Below the pieces are notes generated by a model that saw only the letters and a list, made by a program, of their open reading frames with translations, was not told the DNA's origin and ran no database searches. The position numbers and the translations under genes are program-made. From positions 1 through 64,000 of the forward strand of contig QFQP01000031.1 in assembly GCA_003243425.1 (NCBI GenBank): a stretch of DNA of 64,000 bases, given 5' to 3'. The stretch is from Archangium gephyra. Lineage in GTDB: Bacteria > Myxococcota > Myxococcia > Myxococcales > Myxococcaceae. Below are positions 35,983 through 44,723 of the stretch, one piece after another; the first letter of the stretch is position 1; each line of letters opens with the position of its first letter.

Positions 35983-36113
35983 GCGCGAGAAGTAGTGAGC
36001 CGACGCGTGCTTCGCGATGCGCGCAGACGCACAGATGCTGTGCGCCAACGCACATTGCAAAATGAGCACGGCGCATCAAACGCGGGCGCCTTCGCGGGCG
36101 TACTTCCGCGCGC

Positions 36114-36578
36114 ATGAACCCAACCAACCAGCAGCAGCAGCGTGACGTGGTCATCATCGGCTTCGAGGTGCGCGTGGCGCCTGCGGACGCAGCGACGAAG
36201 ATTCCAGCGTTGTGGGCGCGCTTCGCGCGTGAAGGCGTCGCCGTGAAGCCGCGTGCCGACGACGCAGGCGTGTACGCCGTGTATTGCGACTACGAGAACG
36301 ATGGCGCGGCGCCGTACACGATGGTGCTCGGCTTCGCGGTCGACGCGTCGACGGAGGTGCCGAAGGGGCTCCGTCGAGTGCGGATTCCCGCGGGCCGCTA
36401 CGCGCGGTTCGAGGTGAAGGGCCAGCCACGGCAGGCGTTGTGGGGCGCGTGGTCGTTCATCAACGGCGCGTGGGACCAGCGGTCGTCCCGGCGCTTCATC
36501 GCCGATGCCGAGCGCTCCCTGGCTCCGCCGGCGCCCGACGGTTCGGTGCACGCCGAGCTGCTCATCGGCGTGGAGTGA
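36114..36578 (+). CDS. GyrI-like/AraC effector-binding domain protein
   Basis: 154 residues consisting of the single-domain GyrI-like fold: VIIGFEVRVAPADAATKIPALWARF, YAVYCDYENDGAAPYTMVLGF and IPAGRYARFEVKG. Members bind small hydrophobic cations or act as ligand sensors. The neighbouring minus-strand AraC gene (36622-37464) carries the same domain, so the two may share a ligand. Confidence 0.85.
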   Translation: MNPTNQQQQRDVVIIGFEVRVAPADAATKIPALWARFAREGVAVKPRADDAGVYAVYCDYENDGAAPYTMVLGFAVDASTEVPKGLRRVRIPAGRYARFEVKGQPRQALWGAWSFINGAWDQRSSRRFIADAERSLAPPAPDGSVHAELLIGVE

Positions 36579-36621
36579 AGAGCGCACACGCGCGTACTGA
36601 ACACCTGTCTGTACCGCTTCT

Positions 36622-37464
36622 CTACGCGGGCTCCGCGAGCCGGACACGCACTTCGGTGCGCAGCTCGGCTTCCGGGGTGACGCGTGGGTCATTGAGGTAG
36701 TGCTCGACGACCGCGTCGACGGCCGGCTCGTGACCGCTCGTGGGAAACCAGCGGCCGATGAGGTCGAGGTACGTCTCTGAAAGCCGCGCGTACGGCCCGC
36801 GGTGAACGGCGACGGCCCAGGCACCGGCCTCGACGTGGAGTGACGTCACCTCGGCGTGCGTGACGTCGGCCGCGAGGCACGCGTCGAAGCGGAGGTTCTC
36901 GGTCGCGGTGACTTCGGGATCGTCTGGACACAGCCCGTACTGAAGCGCGCCCGGCGCGTGCGCGAAGCTCCACGTCATCAAGCGCGCCCACGTCTCGCCG
37001 ACGTTCGCGTAGCTGCCGCGGTGGCGCATGCCCACCAGCTGCAGCGGCGGAAACGGGCGCACGCGTACGTCGAGTCGCGGCGCTTCGGGTGCCTTCTTCC
37101 ACTCCGTCAGGCGCACGGACGGGCGCTCGCGGAAGAGCGAGGGTGTGACGCCGAAGCGCTCGGTGAACGCGCGGGTGAAGGCTTCGTGCGACTGGTAGCC
37201 GGCGCGCACCGCGACATCGAGCAGGCGGTCGTCTTTGAGGCGCAGCTCACGCGCCGCGCGCTCGAGGCGGAGGCGGCGCGTGTATTCCATGACCGACTCG
37301 CCGAGCTGGGCGCGGAAGATCCGGTGGAAGTGATGCAGAGAGAAGTTCGCGGCGCGCGCGGCTTCGACGGGGCTCACGTCTTCGTCGAGGCGCGACTCGA
37401 GCAGCACCTGGGCGCGCTGGAGTCGGCGGCGGTAGTCGTCGGTGGTCGTCGTTCGCTGCGGCAC
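36622..37464 (-). CDS. AraC-family regulator with GyrI-like effector domain
   Basis: 280 residues (GTG 37464). The N-terminal HTH pair includes ARAANFSLHHFHRIFRAQLGESV and LLDVAVRAGYQSHEAFTRAF; the C-terminal GyrI-like sensor starts at about residue 130 (DVRVRPFPPLQLVGMRHRGSY). This is the Rob/SoxS-type architecture. Convergent with the single-domain GyrI gene. Confidence 0.9.
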   Translation of the reverse strand: MPQRTTTTDDYRRRLQRAQVLLESRLDEDVSPVEAARAANFSLHHFHRIFRAQLGESVMEYTRRLRLERAARELRLKDDRLLDVAVRAGYQSHEAFTRAFTERFGVTPSLFRERPSVRLTEWKKAPEAPRLDVRVRPFPPLQLVGMRHRGSYANVGETWARLMTWSFAHAPGALQYGLCPDDPEVTATENLRFDACLAADVTHAEVTSLHVEAGAWAVAVHRGPYARLSETYLDLIGRWFPTSGHEPAVDAVVEHYLNDPRVTPEAELRTEVRVRLAEPA

Positions 37465-37510
37465 GTGGCGACGTTCTCACGGCTGCTCCGCGGCGCCACC
37501 CGTCGAACGT

Positions 37511-37912
37511 TCACCGCGTCACGAGGCCGCGCTCGAAGGACAATGAGAGGAACCAGCAGGCGATCAACGAATCGAAGATGACGCAGCCCCACGAAGACGT
37601 CGGCATGAACGACCACAACGGGTTGCCCCAGAAGTGATGCGCCAGGTCCCACGCGGCGTGCAGCCACCAGCCGATGGCGACGAAGCGATACGAGGTCAGC
37701 GCGCGGAAGCCGATGAGCGCCGCGACTGCGGTGTACACGAGCTCCCACACGCCGAAGCCGCCGCCGCTCACGTAGAGCCCGCTCGCGCCCATCACCGCCG
37801 CGCCGTTGAGCTTCAGCCGGAGTGGCTCCGGCACGCGCCACATGACCAACACCAGCACCAGGGCCGCCAGCGCCGGTCCGACCGAGGCCATCACGTCGTG
37901 AGGAATGTCCAT
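37511..37912 (-). CDS. DUF6010-type membrane protein
   Basis: 133 residues with four predicted helices, and the conserved motif FVAIGWWLHAAWDLAHHFWGNPLW (aromatic and His rich) that I associate with the DUF6010 family. Function unknown. Divergent from the GlxA-type regulator only 27 bases away, so that regulator may control it. Confidence 0.8.
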   Translation of the reverse strand: MDIPHDVMASVGPALAALVLVLVMWRVPEPLRLKLNGAAVMGASGLYVSGGGFGVWELVYTAVAALIGFRALTSYRFVAIGWWLHAAWDLAHHFWGNPLWSFMPTSSWGCVIFDSLIACWFLSLSFERGLVTR

Positions 37913-37939
37913 TGACGCGGAAGGTAGCGGGCGGGCTCA

Positions 37940-38947
37940 ATGGGGCCAGTGGCTCAAAAGACAACAATCGAACGATTTCGGCCAAGGCGCGTGGCGGTGC
38001 TTTTGTTCGATGACGTGGTGCTCGGCGACGCCACCATCGCGTGTGAAATCTTCGGTCGTGCGCGCGACGCGAAGGGGCGGGCGCTCTACGACGTTCGCTT
38101 CTGCAGCGAGAAGGGCCGGGCGAAGACCGCGTACGCGACGCTGACCTCGCCGTGGCGGCTGAACACGTTGAACACCGCCGACCTCGTGGTGGTGCCCGGG
38201 CCTTCGAGCGCTGCGCCGGTCAAGCCGGTGCTGCTCGACGCACTCCGCCGCGCGGCCCGCCGCGGCGTTCGCATGGCCAGCATCTGCTCCGGCGCCTTCG
38301 TGCTCGCGGCCGCCGGGCTGCTCGACGGTCGGCGCGCGACCACGCACTGGCGCGCGGCGGCCACGCTCCAGGCCCGATTTCCGCGCGTGAACGTCGACCC
38401 CGACGTGCTCTTCGTCGACGACGGGGAAGTCCTCACCTCCGCCGGCGCGACTGCGGGCTTCGACCTCTGTCTTCACCTCGTGCGGAAGGACTTCGGGGCC
38501 CGGGTCGCCGCAGGTGTCGCCCGTGACGCGGTGTTGTCACTCGAGCGCGCGGGAGGGCAGGCGCAGTTCATCGAGCCGACGCCTCCCGAAGACCCCGGAG
38601 CGCTGGGGCCGTTGCTCACGTGGGCGCAGAAGCACCTGGCCGAAGTGAAGGGCGTCCCCGACCTCGCGAAGCGCGCCGCGACGAGCCTGCGCAGCTTGAG
38701 CCGTCACTTCGCGCGGCAGCTCGGCATCAGCCCGGCGCAATGGCTGGTTCGTGCGCGCATTCACCGCGCGCAGCACCTGCTCGAGACCACGCGGCTCGAC
38801 CTCGAGGCGGTCGCCGCCGCCGTGGGCTTCAGTTCAGCGCCGGTGCTGCGCGCCCGGTTTCGCGCCATCGCCGGTACGTCGCCCAACGCCTGGCGCAAGA
38901 GCTTCAGAGCTGACGGCGCAGGTGGCCGAGCAGGTCCATCCGCGTGA
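37940..38947 (+). CDS. GlxA-family transcriptional regulator (DJ-1/PfpI plus AraC HTH)
   Basis: 335 residues. The N-terminal DJ-1/PfpI domain has the characteristic Cys in MASICSGAFVLAAAGLLDG; the C-terminal AraC HTH contains TSLRSLSRHFARQLGISPAQWLVRARI and LEAVAAAVGFSSAPVLRARF. Such regulators sense metabolites and activate nearby genes. The 3' end overlaps the convergent cystathionine beta-synthase gene by 44 bases. Confidence 0.93.
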   Translation: MGPVAQKTTIERFRPRRVAVLLFDDVVLGDATIACEIFGRARDAKGRALYDVRFCSEKGRAKTAYATLTSPWRLNTLNTADLVVVPGPSSAAPVKPVLLDALRRAARRGVRMASICSGAFVLAAAGLLDGRRATTHWRAAATLQARFPRVNVDPDVLFVDDGEVLTSAGATAGFDLCLHLVRKDFGARVAAGVARDAVLSLERAGGQAQFIEPTPPEDPGALGPLLTWAQKHLAEVKGVPDLAKRAATSLRSLSRHFARQLGISPAQWLVRARIHRAQHLLETTRLDLEAVAAAVGFSSAPVLRARFRAIAGTSPNAWRKSFRADGAGGRAGPSA

Positions 38948-40265
38948 TGAGGCCCACGAACTCGGGCCCGTCGAACACCAGCGGCACGATGCCCTTGTCG
39001 AACAGCGGCAACAGGGCCTTCAGGTCGGCCTTCACGTCGACGGTCTCGAGCCGCGTCGACATCACCGACGACACCAGCTGCTTGAGCTTCGACTGGTCTT
39101 CGATGCTGGCCAGCAACACGTCGCTCTCGTCGAGCATGCCGACGACCCGGGCGCCGTCGAGCACCGGCAACTGCGAGATGTCGTACAGCCGCATGCGCGA
39201 GAGCGCGGTGAGCAGCGTGTCACCCGGCGCCACCGTCACCACGTGACCGTCCGAGAACCGGCGCGTCATCACGTCGCGCAGATCTCCGGTGCGCGGGCGA
39301 ACCATGAAGCCGTGATCCGCCATCCAGAAGTCGTTGAAGACCTTCGACAGGTACTTGTTGCCCGAGTCGCACACGAACGTGCACACGCGCTTCGGGGTCG
39401 TCTGCTCCCGGCAGTAGCGCAGCGCCGCGGCGACCAGCGTGCCGGTCGACGTGCCCGCGAGAATGCCCTCCTTCGCCAGCAGCAGCCGCGTGGTGCTCAG
39501 CGCCTCGGCGTCGTCGATGGTGTACGCCTTCTTCACGCGCGACAGGTCGACGATGGGCGGCAGGAAGTCTTCGCCGATGCCTTCCACGAGCCAGCTGCCG
39601 ACGGGGCCCAGCTTGCCGGTGTGCACGTACTCGGCGAGCGCCGAGCCCTTCGGGTCTGCCAGCACCATCTCGCAGCCCGGAATCGCCTTCGCGAAGTGCC
39701 GCGACAACCCGGTGATGGTGCCGCCGCTGCCCACGCCCGCCACCATCGCGTCCAACCTGCCGCCGAGCTGCTCCGAAATCTCGGGGCCCGTCGTCTCTTC
39801 GTGGGCGCGCGGGTTCGCCGGGTTGTTGAACTGGTTGACGTAGAACGCGCCGGTCTCACCGGCGATGCGCTCTGCGAGGTCCTGGTAGTAGGCGGGGTGA
39901 CCCTTCTCGACGTCACTGCGCGTCATCACCACCTTCGCGCCGAGCGCCTTGAGGTGCGTGACCTTCTCCTGGCTCATCTTGTCGGGGATGACGAGGGTCA
40001 GCTCGTAGCCCTTGAGCGAGGCCACCAGCGCGAGCCCGAGCCCGGTGTTGCCGGCCGTCGCTTCGATGAGCTTCTGCTGGTGAGGGCCCACGAGCCCGGC
40101 GGCTTCGGCGGCGGCGATCATCGAGCGGCCGATGCGGTCTTTGATGGAGCCACCCGGATTGTGGCTCTCGAGTTTCAGGAACAGCTCACAGGGCCCGGTG
40201 TCGAGGTGGTTCACCTTCACGAGCGGGGTGTTGCCGATGAGGTCGAGCAGCGTCTTCGTCGTCAC
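38904..40265 (-). CDS. cbs: Cystathionine beta-synthase
   Basis: 453 residues from GTG 40265. The PLP domain has LLDLIGNTPLVKVNHL, the Lys in HNPGGSIKDRIG, TAGNTGLGLALVAS and GTGGTITGLSR-like VGSGGTITGLSRHF. Two CBS domains at the C-terminus (about 335-450: MTRRFSDGHVVTVAPGDTLL and MSTRLETVDVKADLKALL) give allosteric control by adenosyl compounds in other members. No haem-binding N-terminal segment. It joins homocysteine and serine in transsulfuration. Upstream in-frame start codons reach into the divergent MarR gene and were rejected. Confidence 0.92.
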   Translation of the reverse strand: MTTKTLLDLIGNTPLVKVNHLDTGPCELFLKLESHNPGGSIKDRIGRSMIAAAEAAGLVGPHQQKLIEATAGNTGLGLALVASLKGYELTLVIPDKMSQEKVTHLKALGAKVVMTRSDVEKGHPAYYQDLAERIAGETGAFYVNQFNNPANPRAHEETTGPEISEQLGGRLDAMVAGVGSGGTITGLSRHFAKAIPGCEMVLADPKGSALAEYVHTGKLGPVGSWLVEGIGEDFLPPIVDLSRVKKAYTIDDAEALSTTRLLLAKEGILAGTSTGTLVAAALRYCREQTTPKRVCTFVCDSGNKYLSKVFNDFWMADHGFMVRPRTGDLRDVMTRRFSDGHVVTVAPGDTLLTALSRMRLYDISQLPVLDGARVVGMLDESDVLLASIEDQSKLKQLVSSVMSTRLETVDVKADLKALLPLFDKGIVPLVFDGPEFVGLITRMDLLGHLRRQL

Positions 40266-40305
40266 GGCGGGCAGCGTAGTGCGGGGACCGTTGTGACGGG
40301 CGATG

Positions 40306-40321
40306 CATCCCTCTATGGATG
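40306..40321. promoter_or_regulatory. Inverted repeat upstream of MarR gene
   Basis: CATCC-ctctat-GGATG just before the MarR start, in the 63-base gap to the divergent cystathionine beta-synthase gene. Short arms make it only a candidate operator. Confidence 0.3.
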
Positions 40322-40328
40322 TTTCGAC

Positions 40329-40766
40329 ATGGCGAAGCACGAAGAGTTGAAGGCGACGTGGGACCGGCTGACGGAACTCCGCCGCAAGCTGGTCAACGAG
40401 ATGGCCGGCGGGCTCAAGAGCCTCGACGCGATGGACCTCACGGTGCCGCAGTCGATGGTGCTGTTCCGGCTGTTCGAAGTGGGGCCGCAGAAGGTCAGAG
40501 AGTTGCAACAGCTCACCGGCCGTTCCCAGTCGGCGACCAGCGCGCTCGTCAATCAGCTCGAGAGTCGTGGGCTCGTCACGCGTGGCACGAAGAAAGACGA
40601 CGCCCGCGTGACCCTCGTCGAGGCCACCGCGAAGACGCGCAAGCTGCTGGGTGAAGTCGAAGGTTTGCGGCTCAAGAGCTTCGCGAGCGCCGTCGACAAG
40701 GTGCCGCCGCAGGTGCTCAAGAATTTCGATTCAGCGCTCCGGCAGTTGCTCTCGTCACTGCCGTGA
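40329..40766 (+). CDS. MarR-family transcriptional regulator
   Basis: 145 residues from ATG 40329. Winged-helix core: LTVPQSMVLFRLFEVGPQKVRELQQLTGRSQSATSALVNQLESRGLVTRGTKKDDARVTLV. Divergent from cbs and overlapping the next (broken) gene by 4 bases (GTGA). It may once have regulated the DUF2809 gene that follows. Confidence 0.9.
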   Translation: MAKHEELKATWDRLTELRRKLVNEMAGGLKSLDAMDLTVPQSMVLFRLFEVGPQKVRELQQLTGRSQSATSALVNQLESRGLVTRGTKKDDARVTLVEATAKTRKLLGEVEGLRLKSFASAVDKVPPQVLKNFDSALRQLLSSLP

Positions 40767-40987
40767 TCAGCCTTCGACGACCAGACGCACCGCGGGCGCG
40801 AGCGTTGAACGAGTACCGGCGGTCAGCCTGGGCGGCCCTGGCGCTGGGCCTGTTCGTTCTCGAGGTGTTGATCGCGACCGTCTGGGCGAGGGTGCCGGTG
40901 GTGCGCGCTGACCTCGGCGACTACTTCGTGGTGCTGCTGATCTACGCAGCCGCGAAGACCGTACGCCCGTTTCGCGCCACGCGGTGA
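40763..40987 (+). pseudogene. N-terminal part of a DUF2809-like membrane protein
   Basis: 74 residues from GTG 40763. Sequence AALALGLFVLEVLIATVWARVPVVRADLGDYFVVLLIYAAAKTV matches the first half of DUF2809 membrane proteins, which are normally about 120-130 residues with four helices. After VRPF it changes into unrelated residues and stops. The point of change coincides with the start of the LysR fragment, indicating a deletion. Confidence 0.65.
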
Positions 40988-41778
40988 GTCAGACCGTGCG
41001 ACGGCTCGAAGACTCGCTGGGCTTCCCCTTGCTGCAGCGCACGACGCGCAGCGTTCGCACCACGGAGGCGGGGGAACGGCTGCTGGCCGGGGTGGCGCCG
41101 GCCATCGCCGAGCTGGGTGTCGCGCTCGATGCGGCGGGTGACCTGCGCGGTACGCCGAGCGGCCGCTTGAGGCTCGCGGTGTCGTCGATTGCCGAGACGT
41201 TTCTGTCGGGGCCGCTGCTTGCGGAGTTCGGCGTGCGTTTTCCCGACGTGCAGCTCGATGTCACCGTCACCGACGAAGAGTTCGACATCGTGGCGCATGG
41301 GTACGACGCGGGCGTGAGGCTCGGTGAGCTCATCGAGCGCGACATGGTGACGGTGCCGGTCTCTGGAGCGCAGCGGCAGTTCGCGTTCGCGTCGCCGAAG
41401 TACCTGAAGAAGTTCGGTGCGCCGAAACACCCGCGAGAGCTGGTCAATCACCGCTGCATCGGTTGGCGGCGCGCGGCAGACGTGGCTCCGTACCGTTGGG
41501 AGTTCGGCCGCAACGGTCGTGACTTCGACGTCGCCGTGGACCCCGCGGTCACCACCAACGACATGTGGCTGATGATTCGTCTCGCAGTGGCCGGCGGAGG
41601 CATCACCTTCGGCATGGAGGACACGTTTCAACCGTGGCTCACGAGCGGCGCGCTGGTGCGGCTGCTCGAGGCGTATTCGCCGAAGTTCGACGGGTTCCAC
41701 CTCTACTTTCCGAGCCGGAAGAACATGCCGCTCAAGTTGCGGGCGCTCGTGGACTTCCTGAAAGAACGACGACGTTGA
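40984..41778 (+). pseudogene. LysR-family regulator lacking its N-terminus
   Basis: 264 residues from GTG 40984. In-frame sequence before the GTG still reads SRHAVSQTVRRLEDSLG, the second half of a LysR helix-turn-helix, but about the first 30 residues are missing and no start codon precedes it. The effector domain is complete (LRLAVSSIAETFLSGPLLAEF to FPSRKNMPLKLRALVDFL). Without the first part of the HTH it should not bind DNA normally. Deletion fused it to the DUF2809 gene near 40965. Confidence 0.7.
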
Positions 41779-41815
41779 TTGTGTTGCGCACACAGCCCGT
41801 GAAAGGTGTCGCGTC

Positions 41816-42943
41816 ATGGTGAATCGGACTTCGTGGCTGCTGATGTGCGTGGTGATGGTGGGTTGTGGCTCGCAACAGCCGGAGCCGTCGTGCGTCGACG
41901 GTGCGAAGAACGGCAGTGAGACCGATGTCGACTGCGGCGGTTCGTGCGGGAAGTGCTTCGACGGCCGCGCGTGTCAGCAGCCCATGGATTGTCTGAGCGG
42001 TCTGTGCACGTTGAGCCGCTGCGCGAGCTTCAGCGGGAGTGGCGGCGGTTCGGGAACGACCGGCGGCGGCACCGCGACGGGCGGCGGCTCTGCAACGGGC
42101 GGGGGAACTGCGACGGGCGGTGGAACTGCGACGGGCGGTGGTGCTGCGACGGGCGGCGGCGCTGCGACGGGCGGTGGCGCTGCGACGGGCGGCGGCGCTG
42201 CGACGGGCGGTGGCGCTGCGACGGGCGGCGGCGCTGCGACGGGCGGTGGTTCTGCGACGGGCGGTGGTTCTGCGACGGGCGGTGGTTCTGCGACGGGCGG
42301 CGGCGCTGCGACGGGCGGTGGTTCTGCGACGGGCGGTGGCGCTGCAACCGGCGGCGGCGCTGCGACGGGCGGCGGCTCCGCAACGGGCGGTGGCACCGGC
42401 GTCGAGCGATTGCTGATCAGCGAAGTTCAGACGCGCGGTTCTGCCGGCGGGAACGATGAGTTCATCGAACTCTTCAACCCCGGTCCCGCGACCGTCGTCT
42501 TCGACTCCCGGTGGAAGCTCTCGTACCGGAGCGCGACCAGCGGTACCTGCGGCACCAACACCGACACGGATCGCTACGTCGGCGCCGGGCAGATCATCCC
42601 GCCGAACGCGCGGCTGCTGATCACCAACGTGAACACCATGGGGCCCTTCGACGGCAACCGGATCCCCGACGGCACGTACACGCTCGGCGTCACCGACTCG
42701 GGTTGGCTCGCGCTCAAGAAGGAAGGCACCGCGGTCGACGTGCTGTGCTTCGCCTTCGACAGCGTCACGCTCTCGAACGTTTCGACCTGCCCCTGCGAAG
42801 GTACGCCGGCGACGAACCCGCACGACAACTCGACGGCCACGAACATGGACACCAGCCTCACGCGCAACGGCGCCATGGACACGCAGAACAACGTGGCGGA
42901 CTTCACGGCGGCGGCGTCGACGCCCCAGGGGCTCACCCCGTGA
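41816..42943 (+). CDS. Lipoprotein with Gly-Gly-Gly-Ser/Ala-Ala-Thr repeat and lamin-tail-like domain
   Basis: 375 residues. Lipoprotein signal (MVNRTSWLLMCVVMVGC). A Cys-rich module (CVDGAKNGSETDVDCGGSCGKC and CQQPMDCLSGLC), then 18 tandem hexapeptides (GGG[T/S/A]AT, residues 83-193), then a beta-rich domain starting RLLISEVQTRG and IELFNPGPATVV, the signature of lamin-tail (LTD) domains. The repeat acts as a flexible spacer lifting the domain from the membrane. Secreted and surface-held. Confidence 0.85.
   Translation: MVNRTSWLLMCVVMVGCGSQQPEPSCVDGAKNGSETDVDCGGSCGKCFDGRACQQPMDCLSGLCTLSRCASFSGSGGGSGTTGGGTATGGGSATGGGTATGGGTATGGGAATGGGAATGGGAATGGGAATGGGAATGGGAATGGGSATGGGSATGGGSATGGGAATGGGSATGGGAATGGGAATGGGSATGGGTGVERLLISEVQTRGSAGGNDEFIELFNPGPATVVFDSRWKLSYRSATSGTCGTNTDTDRYVGAGQIIPPNARLLITNVNTMGPFDGNRIPDGTYTLGVTDSGWLALKKEGTAVDVLCFAFDSVTLSNVSTCPCEGTPATNPHDNSTATNMDTSLTRNGAMDTQNNVADFTAAASTPQGLTP
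42062..42394. repeat. 18-bp minisatellite, 18 in-frame units
   Basis: Eighteen head-to-tail copies of an 18-base unit (GGCGGN GGN NCN GCN ACN type) encode GGG-X-A-T with X being Thr, Ser or Ala. Third-base changes are few, so the array probably expanded recently by slippage or unequal exchange; the copy number may vary between strains. Confidence 0.9.
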
Positions 42944-42999
42944 TGCGCCGGTTCATCGGCCGCTGAGTTTCTTTTCTCATCACCACCGCGAGCGGTGTC

Positions 43000-44709
43000 A
43001 TGCGAGCACCCATGCGGCTCCTGATCAGTGCGGCTCTCGTCTTCGTGCTTGCGGCGTGTCCTCCTTCGTCGGGTCCGCAGGGCCCTGAAGGTCCGGCTGG
43101 CCCGAGTGGTCCCGCAGGCCCGCAGGGCGCGACCGGCCCTCAAGGCCCGAAGGGCGACACCGGCGAAGCAGGCGCCGAAGGTCCGCAGGGCGCGCAAGGG
43201 CCACAGGGCGTGCAGGGTGACCAGGGCGTCCAGGGTCCTCCGGGCGCGGTGCTCGTGCTCGACGGAGGTGTGGTGGTGGGCCCTCCGGGCGCGTCGGTGC
43301 TGGTGACGCCCATCGCCATCGGCTCGGCGGCGTGTGCGACCGGCGGTGTCCGCGTCACGCAGTTGAGCGACGGCGGCATCACCAACGTCTGCAATGGAGC
43401 CGTCGGTGCGACGGGCCCTCAAGGCGCGACCGGGCCCGCAGGTCCCACCGGTGCGACCGGCGCGACGGGTCCTCAAGGTGCCGTCGGGCCCATCGGTATG
43501 ACGGGCCCGCAAGGCGCCGCCGGGCCTCAAGGCGTCGCTGGGCCCACTGGCGCGACGGGCCCGCAGGGTCCGACCGGTCCTCAGGGGCCTGCCGGTGAAG
43601 GTCTCACGGTCTCGACGCTCTCGACCATGAGCCCGCAGTGCGCGACCGGCGGCCTCCTCATCGGTTACCCCGACGGCGGCTCGTCGGCGGTGTGCAACGG
43701 CGCTCAGGGCGCCACTGGAGCCACCGGCGCGACGGGCGCCATCGGCCCGCAGGGCCCCATCGGTCTCACCGGCCCGGCCGGCGCCACTGGAGCCACCGGC
43801 GCGACGGGCGCCGTCGGCCCGCAGGGTCCCATCGGTTTGACGGGGCCCGCCGGCGCGCCCGGTTCGACTGGCGCCACCGGTGCGACGGGCCCGGCAGGCG
43901 CAGCAGGTCCCGCGGGTCCTCCCGGCCCAGCGGGCGCCATGGGCGCGACGGGCCCGACCGGTCCCGCGGGGCAGGTGCTCTTCATCGACGGCGGCATCGT
44001 GTTGCCCGCGACCGATTCCGTGGTGTTCGTCGGCTTCACGTCGGCGTCGTACACGGGTGACCTCGGCGGCTTCGTCGGCGCCAACGCGAAGTGCCGCCTG
44101 CAGTACCCCGGTTCGTCGTTGTGCACGCAGAGCGAGTTCGCCCGTGGTGAGCCCGACTTCGGCGCGCCCGCCGGCGGTGCGTGGATCGACTACGACCGCA
44201 CCGCTGGCACCGGCGCGCGCAGCACGACGCCCTGCAATGACGGCAACGGTCCGTGGACGCACTCGGGCAACGGCGACAGCGCCGGCTATCTGACGCCGAC
44301 CAGCTACACCACCACCTCGAACTGCACCTTCTCGCGCCCGTTGACCTGCTGCGTGCGCGAGACGCGGCGCGTGTTCCGTGGCTTCACCACGGCCAGCTAC
44401 ACCGGTGATCTCGGCGGCTTCTCGGGCGCGAATGCGAAGTGCCGGCTCGACTACCCGGGCAGCTTCCTGTGCACGTCGTCCGACTATTCGCAGTCGGACA
44501 CGACGAGCGTGCCCTCGGCCGCCGGAGCGTGGATCGACTACGACCGCGACGCGCAGGGCGGCCGCAGCACCACGCCCTGCAACGACGGCCTCGGCGCGTG
44601 GACGCACTCCGGCAACGGCGACTCCGCGGGGTACCTGACGGTCACCGGCTACACCACCACGTCGGTGTGTACCGCCGTGCGGCCGCTGGCGTGCTGTTCG
44701 GCGCGGTGA
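43000..44709 (+). CDS. Collagen-like lipoprotein with two C-terminal Cys-rich repeats
   Basis: 569 residues. Lipoprotein signal (MRLLISAALVFVLAAC; ATG 43012 is an equally possible start). Three Gly-X-Y stretches (about 25-80, 135-205 and 230-325) contain GPQG, GPAG and GATG triplets; short non-collagen inserts carry CATGG and CNGA. The C-terminal part is two related units of about 115 residues, each beginning VFVGFTSASYTGDLGGF or VFRGFTTASYTGDLGGF and ending around TTTS(N/V)CT and CC. This resembles the endostatin-like or DUF1554-type lectin folds. It likely forms a triple-helical surface fibre. Confidence 0.87.
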   Translation: MRAPMRLLISAALVFVLAACPPSSGPQGPEGPAGPSGPAGPQGATGPQGPKGDTGEAGAEGPQGAQGPQGVQGDQGVQGPPGAVLVLDGGVVVGPPGASVLVTPIAIGSAACATGGVRVTQLSDGGITNVCNGAVGATGPQGATGPAGPTGATGATGPQGAVGPIGMTGPQGAAGPQGVAGPTGATGPQGPTGPQGPAGEGLTVSTLSTMSPQCATGGLLIGYPDGGSSAVCNGAQGATGATGATGAIGPQGPIGLTGPAGATGATGATGAVGPQGPIGLTGPAGAPGSTGATGATGPAGAAGPAGPPGPAGAMGATGPTGPAGQVLFIDGGIVLPATDSVVFVGFTSASYTGDLGGFVGANAKCRLQYPGSSLCTQSEFARGEPDFGAPAGGAWIDYDRTAGTGARSTTPCNDGNGPWTHSGNGDSAGYLTPTSYTTTSNCTFSRPLTCCVRETRRVFRGFTTASYTGDLGGFSGANAKCRLDYPGSFLCTSSDYSQSDTTSVPSAAGAWIDYDRDAQGGRSTTPCNDGLGAWTHSGNGDSAGYLTVTGYTTTSVCTAVRPLACCSAR

Positions 44710-44723
44710 ACGACGTCGCGATT

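Noticed and set aside
42062..42394. Repeat array as a CRISPR locus
   Set aside because: Units are 18 bases, contiguous without spacers, and in frame within a lipoprotein gene.
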